Shown: piece by piece, positions 46,573 to 58,000 of the stretch
Numbering within the stretch: the first letter of the stretch is position 1
Layout: every line of letters starts with the position of its first letter
Assembly (NCBI GenBank): GCA_022457155.1
Contig: JAJGOT010000953.1
Span: 1-64,000 of the forward strand
Reading direction: 5' to 3'
Source of the DNA: Cladopsammia gracilis
Lineage: Eukaryota > Cnidaria > Anthozoa > Scleractinia > Dendrophylliidae
DNA length: 64,000 nt
Position numbers and translations under genes: made by a program
The notes under the pieces: generated by a model
Database searches by the model: none
Told to the model about the DNA's origin: nothing
What the model saw: only the letters and a program-made list of their open reading frames with translations

Positions 46573-47442
46573 ATGGCTGAATCCCAAAAAAGGAAGAATA
46601 GAGTAAGCAGCAACTCAAGCATAGAAAGCAGAGATAGCGAGACGGCATCTCCTGTGGATAAAAAGAAAAGAAACAAGTTGAGCGAAGATGAAGACGAAGC
46701 TCTAAACATGGCGACGGTCGGTGAGAATATACAACACATTTTAGAAAGGCTAGGTAAACTGGATACGCTTGAGTCTCTTTTAACGAAAACCCTTGCGAAG
46801 CTCGAAAAGCTAGAGATTCACGTTAATGATTTGGACTTAAGATTCGAAACGTTGGAAGCTAAATTCCGCGGTCATGATAAATCTATCGGTGAAGTAAAAG
46901 CAAGCGCGGAATTCATCAATAAACAATTCGAAGAAAACAAGGTCTTGTTCAATGATAAAACCTTAGAAGAATTCAAGAAGCAGAAGTCAGAAATTCATCA
47001 ACTAAACAATGAGCTGCTGTATTTGGAGGCATACTCGAGAAGAGAAAACTTGATTATTACCGGCATACCAGAAGCTCAAGACGCTTCCGAAGATACCCTC
47101 CAAGTGATACAAGATTTCATGGCGAACGAATTAAATGTCTCCGATGCAGATAATATTGACTTTCAGCGAGTTCATCGCCTGGGTAAGCCTAACCATAAAG
47201 GTCCTAGAGCCATCATCGCTCGATTTTTGAAATACCCTGACAAAGAGAGAATTTTATCGCTGGGAAAGCATCTGCGTGACAAAGATATCTTCATGTTTTC
47301 TGACTTCCCTGAAGGCCTTCAACAATCACGGAAACGACAACTTAAGAAGCTCAAGGACGCAAAACAAGCTGGAAAGAAGGCTTCCTTTAGCAAAAGTAGA
47401 CCGGATATGTTATACATCGATGGGCTCTTTGTCCCCGAATAA
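46573..47442 (+). CDS. LINE ORF1 protein (L1 type, coiled coil plus RRM-like)
   Basis: Intact 289-residue ORF. Residues 1-45 are polar and basic. About 50-155 form heptad-rich coiled coil ([20 protein letters not shown] through [19 protein letters not shown]). About 158-245 match the L1 ORF1 RRM core ([35 protein letters not shown]). The C-terminal domain ends [11 protein letters not shown]. Such proteins trimerise and coat LINE RNA. There is no zinc knuckle, unlike the Tx1-type ORF1 at 39178, so two LINE lineages are present. The ATG follows a 90-nt leader. Confidence 0.88.
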   Translation: MAESQKRKNRVSSNSSIESRDSETASPVDKKKRNKLSEDEDEALNMATVGENIQHILERLGKLDTLESLLTKTLAKLEKLEIHVNDLDLRFETLEAKFRGHDKSIGEVKASAEFINKQFEENKVLFNDKTLEEFKKQKSEIHQLNNELLYLEAYSRRENLIITGIPEAQDASEDTLQVIQDFMANELNVSDADNIDFQRVHRLGKPNHKGPRAIIARFLKYPDKERILSLGKHLRDKDIFMFSDFPEGLQQSRKRQLKKLKDAKQAGKKASFSKSRPDMLYIDGLFVPE

Positions 47443-47924
47443 ATTGGAACTAAACATTATCTCATGCTGTAAGTCTGGTAGAACCATCTTCAAATCTGCT
47501 AACTTTAGCCATATAAGCATAACATTTTGATATCGAACTCTTAGTATTTAGTATTTTTTATGAGGCTGCAGGAGCTTTATATGTACGGTGTATCTTTCCT
47601 TTTCTGTTCTCGGAAGATCACACAAGAGGTAAGCTTTGGTTTTCTTTACTTATTTATTTATTTTTGTTTTCTTTGCTTATTTATTTATTTACCCATATTA
47701 ATGTTTCTAAGATTTACTTTAATTTGCATAGGCTGAAGTTATTTTTGGTATGCTAATTGTTTTTTCATTTTTAATTCACAACCGTGTGAATTACTAAAGG
47801 TGTTGAACAATACCGATAGCATTAATAGCATTAATTATAATGTTATTGTTATTTTCGGCTAGGATCTTTTTTTTTGTAAAATTGTCTTTGTGTGTTATTT
47901 TAATAGCAAAAATTAATAACTTTC

Positions 47925-50900
47925 ATGACAGATTTTAAACTTATTTCTTTGAATGTGCGAGGTTTGCGTTCTTTAAACAAAAGGAAGGCAATATTAATGT
48001 GGCTTATAAAACAGAAGGCGGATTTTGTTTTCCTTCAGGAAACGTATAGCTCCTTTGAAGATGAAAAGTTTTGGAATACGCAGTGGAAGGGCAAAATGTT
48101 ATTTTCACACGGCTCAAATCATAGTAAGGGCACCTTAGTGTTAATAAAACAAGGGCTAGATTTTGAGCAGAAATCGGTATCATGCGATCCGAACGGTCGT
48201 TTCATCATTTTAGAGGCTGTGGTACAAGATACCCCCATTTTGTTTGTAAACATCTATGCACCAAACAAAATTCATGAACAGGAAGCTTTCTTCAAAAAGA
48301 TTGAAAGGAAACTTGATAGTTACGATTTTGACCCAAATAGAAAATCATTATAGGAGGCGATTTTAATATTTTCTTTGACGAAGATTTGGATTAAACAGAA
48401 AAGTGTGGATATTGTTAAAGATATCATGTTAGCTAATGAGTTAACTGATGTTTGGAAAATTCGTCACCCAGACAAAAAACGTTTCACATGGAGACAGCCA
48501 AATTCTACAATTCAACGTAGACTGGACTTTTGGTTAATAAGTAATTCGAGTCAAGAGGATATTTTTTCTACCGATATTATTCCCGCAATAAAAACTGACC
48601 ACTCGGCCATTACCTTGAACTTTAAAAAGATCGTTGAACATAAACCGGGTCCCTCTTATTGGAAGTTTAATTCAAGTCTTGTTGAAGATCGTGAATATAA
48701 CGACTTTATTAAGAATTCATACTCAAACTGGTTAGAAGAGTACAAGGATATAACTAGTAAGCGCCTTCTCTGGGACATTATCAAATACAGAATACGTAAA
48801 GATACAATTTCCTTCAGTGAGCGGAAGGCAAGAAAGCGACGCGATAAGTTATTCGAACTGGAGAAAGAAGTCAAAAGATGGCAGGAGATATGCGATGAAT
48901 CTCCAACATCTGAAAATTTAACTGGTCTGGAGGAAACGCGAATTAGATATGAATCTGCTTATGATTACGTAATACAAGGTGCTATAATTCGATCTCGTGT
49001 CCGATGGTTTGAAAGAGGGGAAAAAATAATAGTTATTTCTTAAAACTTGAAAATCAAAACAAAAGCTCTTCTTGTATTAGGAAATTAAAATTGGATGATG
49101 ACAGAGTTACTACTGATCCGGTGGAAATTCTAGATCAGCTTAAATTATTTTATTCAGATTTGTACCAAGATCATGGTTCTAACAGTGACGGGGACGTAGC
49201 TGCCAGATTCCTATACAATCCTTCTATACCCAAGTTAGATGAGGATAAAAGAGAAAAATGCGAAGGAAGACTTACATACAACGAATGTTATCGCTCGCTT
49301 CTTACTTTTCAATCTGGGAAAGCCCCTGGGAATGATGGTTTGACAGCCGAGTTCTATAAGGCCTTTTGGCCACTCCTGGGTAATCTTGTAGTGGATTGTC
49401 TTAATGAAGCCTATGAGTGTGGAGAACTTTCAACTTCTCAGAAAATGGCCATAATTAAATTGATAGAAAAGAAAGGTAAAGATAAAATGTATATTAAAAA
49501 CTGGAGGCCAATCTCTCTTCTAAATGTGGACGTCAAGATTGCATCCAAAGCTATTGCTAAAAGGTTAGAAACTGTTTTACCGCTTATCATTCACGAAAAT
49601 CAATGTGCCTATGTCAAGGGCCGATCAATCTTTGATTGCACCAGAATTATAGATGATATCATGTTTTATACCAAAGAAAATAAGTTATCTGGTCTTTTAC
49701 TCGCTATCGACTTTGAAAAGGCTTTCGACTCTCTGGATTGGACTTTCTTAAACAAGGTTTTGTCAGCCTTCAATTTCGGTCAATCATTCATCAAATGGGT
49801 CAACACCTTTTATTCCAAGATCCAAAGTTGTGTCATGAATAATGGCTTTTCCTCTGTTTATTTCGATGTAATGCGGGGGGTGAGACAGGGCGATCCACTA
49901 TCCCCTTATCTCTTTATCATTGCTCTTGAAACACTAGCTATATATGTTAGAGGCAGCGATGAGATTAAAGGTATCAACCTTCGGGATGAACATGAAGTTA
50001 AATTAACTGCCTTTGCTGATGATATGACTACCTTTCTGAAAGACGACCAGTCTGCTGACAACCTCATGAAGATACTGGAAGATTTCGGGCTGTGCTCTGG
50101 CCTCAAGCTTAATAAAAGCAAGCTAGAAGCTTGTTACCTGGGTACTTCATCCACAACTGACTTTAATGTTAACGTAGACATCAAGGACTGTATTGAAATA
50201 TTAGGAATCTTTTTTTTCGTATAATAGAAAAGAAGCCGCTAAATTAAATTTTGTTTCAATTTTGGATTCTTTGAAAAAGAAACTGAATTTATGGAAATGG
50301 AGGAACTTAACTGTTTTAGGTAGAGTCCAAATCGTTAAAACATTTGCTATCTCGAAGTTTCTCTATCGTGCATCACAGTTACCTCTCTGTAATGAAATAA
50401 TCAAGAGTGCTAACAAAATCATCTACGACTTTATATGGAAAGGCAAGGATAAAGTCAAGAGAAGGGCTCTAATAAATAATATTGAAAATGGGGGCCTAAA
50501 AATGATACACTTGGAATCTCTTGTTCAAGCCCAGAAGATGTCTTTTTTTAAACGCTATGTGGACCCGGAATATATTGCCGATTGGAAACTTGTCTTAGAC
50601 GCACTTCTAAAGCCGGTCGGAGGGCCTTATCTTTTGAAGTGTAACTTTAGTCTTGGCGATCTTCCTATAAAAGTTAGTCCTTTTTATGACGAATGTCTGA
50701 CATTATGGTCTAAATTCAATACGACCATGCCTGATCAAGTCGAGGATATTTTGAATGAGATAGTTTGGAACAACAAGAACATCCTCGTTAACAAAAAATC
50801 TTGTTATTATTTGGATTTGGTTGAGATTGGCATGCATAGAATTTGTGATATGGTTAAGGCCGATGGAAGTTTTTTTACGTGGTCGGATTTGCAGCTCAAA

Positions 50901-51550
50901 GGTCTTCAGTCCAAACATTTCCTCCTTTGGAATGGGTTCATAGATGTTATTCCTTTCAAATGGAGAAAAGAGTTTAAATCTAAGACGGTCCCACATACAC
51001 CCAATTTCGACCCTCTAGAGTATGCATTGGTGCTAAATTCTGTAAAAGTCTCTCTATGCCCTTCCAAGTTGCGTTAGATACGTATACGAGAGGTTTTCAG
51101 TATAAAATTTTGAATAGAATATTATTTACTAATGCAAAATTAAGCAAGCTTAAACTTGTTGAATCACCCTTATGTACCTTTTGTGATAAGGACGATGAAA
51201 CCCCTGAACATCTCTTTGCATTTTGCCAATATTCTAGAGCTTTTTGGAAAGAAATTTCTAGCTGGTTACGTGAATGTAGTATTGATACGCTTCCTGATCT
51301 AACCGATCAAGTTAATATTATGTTTGGTTTGTTTGATGCCAAAAGCCACTTTATGCTTTTGAATCATATTGTGTTAATAGCAAAGCAGACTATCTTTTTC
51401 TGCAGATGGAAATCTATTGCTCCAAGCCTTATCATCTTCCTCGCACACCTTAAAAAGATCTTTAAAATAGAGGAATATCTTGCTAAAGAAAAGAACAAAT
51501 TAAATCTGCACCTGGAGAAATGGGAAAAACTTTTAGAAACACTAAGTTGA
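47925..51550 (+). pseudogene. LINE ORF2: endonuclease and reverse transcriptase, frameshifted
   Basis: The APE-type endonuclease starts at ATG 47925 (DFKLISLNVRGLRS, FLQETYSS, VNIYAPN). Its GGDFN motif is out of frame at about 48353, between two compensating shifts; the domain ends near KTDHSAI. The frame shifts again in an A-run near 49023. The RT spans about 49140-50220 with GNDGLTAEFYK, KNWRPISLLN, LLAIDFEKAFDSLDW, RGVRQGDPLSPYL and the catalytic FADDMTTF. A T8 run near 50210 adds one base. The last part (50225 on) breaks near 51050 with about 100 bp missing, and ends in a zinc motif (CTFC-x8-H-x4-C) and the KWEKLLETLS terminus. RT catalytic residues survive; the protein as a whole does not. 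Confidence 0.9.
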
Positions 51551-51765
51551 AATTTTCGGTTTTAAATAGCTTTTGCAGCCACCCCTTTTTCTTTCTCTTC
51601 GCTTATTTAGTTTTCTTTTTTTTTTATCTTTACCTTTTTTATTTATTTATTTATGTATTTTTATGAATGTATGTTTTTTTTTCAGTTACAGGTAATTTAT
51701 ACTCTTATAAATTACTTCAATTAAACCTGTAAAATTGGAAAAAAATTAATAAAATATAAAAAAAA

Positions 51766-51960
51766 ATCTTACAGCGCAAACAATAATCGCTAGTTAAAAA
51801 TTTTATAAACAGCGCAAACACATTCACTCGAGAGAAAATTCCATCTAACAGCGCAAACATATTTGCTAGTGAAAAAATTCCATAACCATGACAGCGAAAA
51901 CGTATGAGCTAATGCAAAATATTGCATGAAACAAAGCCAAAGTAATAAGCTACAATAAAA
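51766..51960. repeat. Minisatellite continuation after the LINE
   Basis: Monomers of the 44880-46482 array resume directly at the target duplication (CTTACAGCGCAAACAATAAT...) and decay to the right. Confidence 0.85.
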
Positions 51961-52130
51961 GCGAGCGAAAACTCTTAGCTAGTAACAAACTTAAAGGCTT
52001 GCGGACAACAAGGGAAAGTACTATCCCTGACATAACACATAGAGAGAAGCGAATGGCACACTTGCCGAGGATGGTGAAAAATAAAACAAAAAACTACGGC
52101 GCAGCGATGATACAGGACTGAGGGATTGTA

Positions 52131-52328
52131 CGTACTTGGATAATCCTCCCCGAGCGCTATGGAAAGGACTTTTGAGGTTATGAAGGACTGATCGCACCAG
52201 AATAAGATTATATAGCCAACAACGTGCCCGAGGTTGCGTAACCCATTCCCACGCTACTATTCTTGGGGTTTAAAGTTACGTTATATGTTGAATTTTACCA
52301 TTGTTTGCCGGAATCCCCGGTGAGAATA
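52131..52328. repeat. Right terminal repeat of the 8.7 kb region
   Basis: Direct copy of 43703-43899, near-identical from ATGGAAAGGACTTTTGAGG to CCCCGGTGAGAATA. Its last 14 bases are the inverted complement of the left end at 43565-43578. Confidence 0.8.
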
Positions 52329-52897
52329 GTTCAAGTTTGTTTATTTTCAAGGCTTATCTGAAATAACGTGACGAATTGCGTGACAATTCACAACCTTTAT
52401 AAATCGAAAACAAAACATCGTTAAAACCTGAAACTTTTTGTGAAAGATTATAACACTGGTATTCACATACCATGTTAGAAACAGCTTTGTAGGATGTATA
52501 CTTAAGATTTTTTAATTTTTACGACGTTATGTGAAAACACTCTATAGTTATTGTTTGAGAACATACCGTGGCGGAATATTAAAATTTCTAAACAATTGTA
52601 ATCTCTCCGGCAAGCGCGCGAACTGCAGCTGGTGGATACATTGGCGAATTCAAAACACACTTTTCGTCACTGAAAGACATTAACATGAACTCTATTTAAC
52701 ATCTCATGGAGTAAACTAAACTCAAAACTGAAATTGGAACTCTTAATCTCAGTCTGTGCCTTTAAATGTATCTTTTTTCAGTTGTAAAGCAATTTTCTGA
52801 GATTTGGCCGAGCCACCCGTCGATCGTAAATCTTGTCGGTCGTGTTCGACAGACTTACCCACTCCTCCCACGTTACAAGCGTGCAGGTGTAAAAATA
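52329..52897. other. No gene recognised
   Basis: AT-rich sequence between the terminal repeat and the next MITE; nothing to report. Confidence 0.35.
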
Positions 52898-53071
52898 TAA
52901 GCGTTATCTGAGTTCCGAAAACACATGCGCGCAACGGGATAAAATCCAATATTCATGAAAGTGAACAAAAGAAAGATAATGAATTCTTATCCCGCCTTAT
53001 TGCCTTCCTTTGTTAACTTTCAAGTTTTATCCCGACGCGCGCATATATTTTCGGAACTCCGATAACGCTTA
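52898..53071. repeat. MITE, TAAGCGTTATC terminal inverted repeats
   Basis: TAAGCGTTATCTGAGTTCCG at the left is mirrored by CGGAACTCCGATAACGCTTA at the right. The arms extend through ATGCGCGC and GGGATAAAA. ATA flanks both sides. 174 bp, non-coding. Confidence 0.8.
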
Positions 53072-55001
53072 ATATTGCGTCAGTTTTCCAGTCATGCACG
53101 TGAGCAGCATGCGTCCATTTTGTCAACAACTTTGTGCGAGTTCAGTTTAGCGGCGAAAGTCCATACAGTGACGGAGTAAGAACTAACTGAAAAATCAATT
53201 CTAAAAAAAATTCTTGAAGTATATCGAAACGACAATTTGTGACGTTGAAACAGTGTTGGTGGTTCTGGTCTTTTTAACCGACGAAAAATGCGCCTTTTAA
53301 CCAAGTCTGTGATGTGACTGTGCGTAGCAGTTTGTGTGGTGTACACCACTTCATCCGTTTCTGGTAAGTTGAAAGCATTAGAACCACGTGTAGAGGCAAC
53401 AAAGTTTGCCGAAGCCGTTTAGAGTTGACCTGTTGTGATTTTGCTAAGGAAAAGAAACATTTCTTAGAATTGGAGTAGTCGTAAATGGGAGTGATATTTT
53501 CTCATAAAATTATGTCTGGCGTTGTTGGCGCGTAATTAAACTCACCGTTCAATGCATTCTATTTAAGCTTAAGATATTAAAAGCTGACCCTTTCACATTA
53601 AGTTAGGCCAAAGACTTATTTTTAACATCTTAATTCCGTTTCGAGGGCAAAGTTGGCTAATTTTTTATATTTTACGAATTTTTCTAATATTTTATGCGCT
53701 TTTCGACGACTTTACTATATTTACTTACTCTATTTTTGGCGGTATTTTTATTGATCTACTTACTCCGCGACGTTTACCTAGGTTTTGTCGGTAGTGTTTA
53801 TTGGATGTTAAACTATTTTCATCTTAAAGAAGTGCGTTTTGGTTTTCTTTTCTTCGAAAGTCCTAAAACTCAGAATGAATTTTATGTCTTCTTTATCGGG
53901 GCTGTTTAGTAGAGCGTGACTTGTATTGCGTTACATTTTTGGAGAACCTGATTTTAAACCGGTTTTACTAGAATTCCAGTAATTCTACTTTAAGGTCAGT
54001 GCGGGTCAAGTTTAGTTTCGGTCGGTGTTACCATAACAACGATCTGATGACGTCATGGTTTTTGCATATAAGTGATTTTCTCAACATCTGGACCTAAACT
54101 TTTAAAATGACTGTATGCCGCTTAAAGTCTAAATGTAGGTCTTCAAGACTGCAAAGTTTGAAAAATTCTATGAGAGCGTTTTCGAATAAAATTGGGTTGA
54201 ATATTTTCATAAAAAATTTAAAGATTTGCATTACTTTCTGTTAATTCGTCGATGCCAGCGTTTTCCTGACAATATTTTTACTATATATTATTCATGTGTC
54301 ATAAAACTACATTCCTTGAAGGTTTCATCCTGTTTGCTTTACTAGATTTCAGTTGATGGTCTTAAATATGCTTATATTTTACTCACAAAAATAACACTTT
54401 TGTTAGGGAAGCGTTTATTTAAAAACTGGTCTATGAATTGTTATAAAAATCTTGTGATCAAAAGTTTAACATGTAATGCACTCTCTCTGTAAATTTCAAG
54501 TGTATTCGTTGCAGAAATTTTTATCTTTAAATATATTTTTTCTCTTCCCTCCTGCCCATAAATAATGACCGGTCCCTTAACAAAAATCCGGAAGTTGCGG
54601 TAGTAAAATTATGCCACACGCAAATGGCTTCAGTATTTCTCTAGTTTCACTCGTACTCGTGCATCGGAAGGCAGTGACATTCGACTTTCAGTGAAGCCAA
54701 ATTCACTTGGAAAAATTCAAATTTCTAAAAACTTGCCTTGTGTGAGTAGCCATTAGCCTGCGAATACAACTGCCTGTAATCGCTCCCGGCGCTAGGGGCG
54801 TTCGCGCAGTGTAACCATTTGAATTGGTCTGATGGGATTTCTTGTTAGTTGTCACTTGCTTTGAATCTAAAATCAGCTATACATATTTCCCTCAACACAA
54901 TAATGTAAAGCTAATGTAAGTGTAATTTGTGAATTCCTGGTGACCTGTGCAAATGTACATCATTAGTTAATTGATTAAATGTAGGCTTCGTTTTTTTCGC
55001 T
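53072..55001. other. Intergenic, 3' of the four-exon gene
   Basis: No gene supported. A 71-codon ORF at 53694-53909 begins with an ATG and a hydrophobic stretch (TTLLYLLTLFLAVFLLIYLL). It could encode a small membrane or secreted peptide, but has no supporting context. Confidence 0.3.
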
Positions 55002-58000
55002 TCATGTTTTTTTCTCAGACTTTGAATCTAACGCCCTTTTAAACAACTTCCATCCTTCTGTTTTGTTGAGTTCTTCCTCACTGATCCCTTCTTCTTCTTC
55101 ACTAGATTCTGACTCCTAATGTAAAATAAAATTGTTCGGGACTGATTACTTTACAGTCAAAACCGGTCAAGCGTTCCTGTCTAGAGTGAAGTAATGAATA
55201 AATAAATAAAGAAAATGAAATAAAATACTTTAAATTAATAGGAATTTCAGTGGAATCCGCGAGGTGGCTTTTACTTCCACTGTTTCCGGATCGAACTGGA
55301 GTTCGGAAATGTTGGTTTTTGTGGAGGGAAGAAAACCGGAGTATCGGGAGAAAAACCCTCGGAGAATGCGCAAGGAAGAGAACCAAACACAACCTGAACC
55401 CACGTTTAGCGTCGCCTCCGGGAAAAGAACAAATTTGTTTCCATTACTCGTTTCAGTAATCCACTCTACGAATAATTCCAAATAAGCCTTGATTCAAAAA
55501 TCGAATTTTGATTGGTGCATTGCTTTACACACTTGACATGTGAGAATTTCACAGGTTTCTTTATATGTATGATTCATGTCCGGGATTTTTGTCCTCTTTT
55601 CTATTCTATTCTACCTTTTTTTTTTATTTCCATCAGAATATCAAAGGGAAAGGAAAGGTTTTTTTGTCCATTTTTGAAGAAAGTTTATTGTCGTACATTT
55701 CACCGGCCCTAAGCTAAGAACTTTTTTATTATTTAAGTAAGTTCCGAGAATTATAAAAGTACTGGCAAATGGTTAGGATCCCTCTGTCTGATGTAAAGTA
55801 TAAACTGAACCACGCAGAGTGCGACTGGTGATGATTAAAATATTAAAGACAGACTTATGTCGCTGACATTTCGACCGATTAATTTCAGCCGTTCATCCTT
55901 TAAAATAGCAAAGAAAAGCAAGCGGCATAATACGATAATAAGGTTCACATTTAACTGAAGGATGTACAATGACAAAGACCGGGAAGAGAGAAAAAATTGT
56001 CGAAAATGGTCGCATTGCCAAAATCTACGTTGTGATTATAATCACTGTTTGCATTGATCGGCTTACTGAGTATTTGAGTCGAAAACATGGACTGTCTTCT
56101 TTTTTATTTTTATTTTTATTCTTAAAAGCTGTCTGATCGTCCATAATAAACAAACTCATAGTCTGTGCAACCTACATATCTGTGTACAGCACATCCAGTA
56201 TGCGATGCTGATGTCTGGGCACGTCTTGTCTTTGTAGGTTTACGAAAGTGATCACTTCAGGACGTTCGCGCGAAAATCTTCTAACATTGATTTTTTTATA
56301 AAACTTTTGCTACAGCTAGGTTATGAGTTATTCGTATGAGAAATGCAAATTTTATGCGAGTAGGTCTTTTAAGCAAATTCATTCAACTGGTTAAGTCCCT
56401 TAAAGGAAATCTATTCTTTAAACGACAACATTTGCAAACTCTGACAGCCGCAAGTTGGCAGGATTCGATTTCGCACGGGTAGAAAAATGGAGAAAATTAA
56501 ACGTACCCCCATGTTTCAAACTCACAATGCAATACGTGATGATAACATTACAACATACCTATTCCTGACTGCAGTTTTACCATTTTTAGTTTGTGAATTA
56601 ATGTACTTAGCTTGTAAAACTTACCTCAGAGTCAAGCGTTAATGGGTTTTTTCTTGCTCTTTCTCCATAAATTTTCTTTAATTCAGCCTAGAAAAAAAAG
56701 AGTAAATAAGAATAACTCGGACGGTGTAGAAAATTCCCTCGTATAATGGTCCAATTTCCCTTTTTATTTCAACTTATTGCATTTCAGTTTAAAGTGCACC
56801 TTAACCCAAAATTGTTCAAGTTTTTCGCTTAATCCACTCTATGTACGTTGAAAAGTTGAATAGTTAAATATTTCTTGTTTTTACAGTGTAACGTTGCGTC
56901 AGTGAATTATAGTGGTTTGAATTTACAAAATGTTAATAAGATGACGTCAAATTAAGAATCGTTTATTATATAACTACTGTACTTGTTTCCACCTCCAAGT
57001 AATATTTTTTTACAAATCAATTGACTATTTACAGCTTTTATTTAGTATTTCTTAAATTGATTATCTTTAAGTTGTGAACTGCGTATTGTAAATTGAACAA
57101 GTCTTGATTTGACGTCATCTAAATTCAAATCTCTATAACTCACTAACGCGATGTTAAAAACAAAAAAATATTTCACTATTCAACTTTTCAACGTACATTG
57201 AGTTGACTAAAAGAAAAAAAAAGGGGTTAGGTGTACTTTAACTTTCCAAATTCGAACCAAGGAACCAACGGCGATTTTATTAAAATGAAATTTATTTAAA
57301 ATACGTCCAAAATTGAGCTGACTCGCAAATATACACGAAGGAACCTTGAGGGCAAATAATTATTATGGGTATGTGGACGCGTGCCATGAAGGTTTTGTTT
57401 GAATTTCAACGTTTAAACGGTCGCTCATGTGTATTTTTCCCTTCATCCGTTCTAAGGTGCGGAACGCTGACTAAAAGTTCATGGGCTGCACTTAAATTGC
57501 TCAAAATAAGTGACCACATAAACAACAAGAAATACTCCATAGAAGGTACTTAAGGATTTTTTTTACTAACATTTTGAATTTCTGGTTCCCAAAATATATT
57601 CGATACACCACATACAAAGCCTGAAAGGTCTATTTTTACAATATTTAATGGCTACTACTAAGAAAAATTGACATTTTGTTGAGAGATTTTCTCACAGAAT
57701 CACCTACCAAGGTCCTATTAAAATGCGTGTTCGTCAAAGTTCCAAAACCAGCTCCAATTTTGTCTGCCATTACTCGATTACACGGTCCATGGACTGTGTA
57801 CGTCCAATCGACTACGTTATTACATAACTTATAATTTGTAAGAAAGAAACTACAGTATGGAACCAAATACATATATAATTTTAATTCCCAAAAGTGGTTA
57901 TCTTGCTGTAAAGTAGAGTTAAATTAACTCAATTAGCCGTTCAGTTATTTTACAGTGTAGAGCGTGGCTCGTTTCAGTACACATAGAATTCAAATGATCC

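Larger units (their letters stand above)
46483..51765 (+). mobile_element. End-to-end L1-like LINE inserted in the minisatellite
   Basis: A 5283-bp element bounded by a perfect 14-bp target duplication, ATCTTACAGCGCAA, at 46469-46482 and 51766-51779; the target is a minisatellite monomer. Structure: a 90-bp 5' UTR, ORF1 (46573-47442), a 482-bp AT-rich inter-ORF region, ORF2 with endonuclease, RT and zinc-finger C-terminus (47925-51550), a T-rich 3' UTR and an A-rich tail. The 5' end appears complete because ORF1 starts 90 bp inside. ORF2 has at least four breaks, so this copy cannot supply its own RT. Confidence 0.92.

Noticed and set aside
55230..55485. Overlapping ORFs in intron 3 of the four-exon gene
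   Set aside because: Open on both strands with no splice signals; likely an interspersed repeat.
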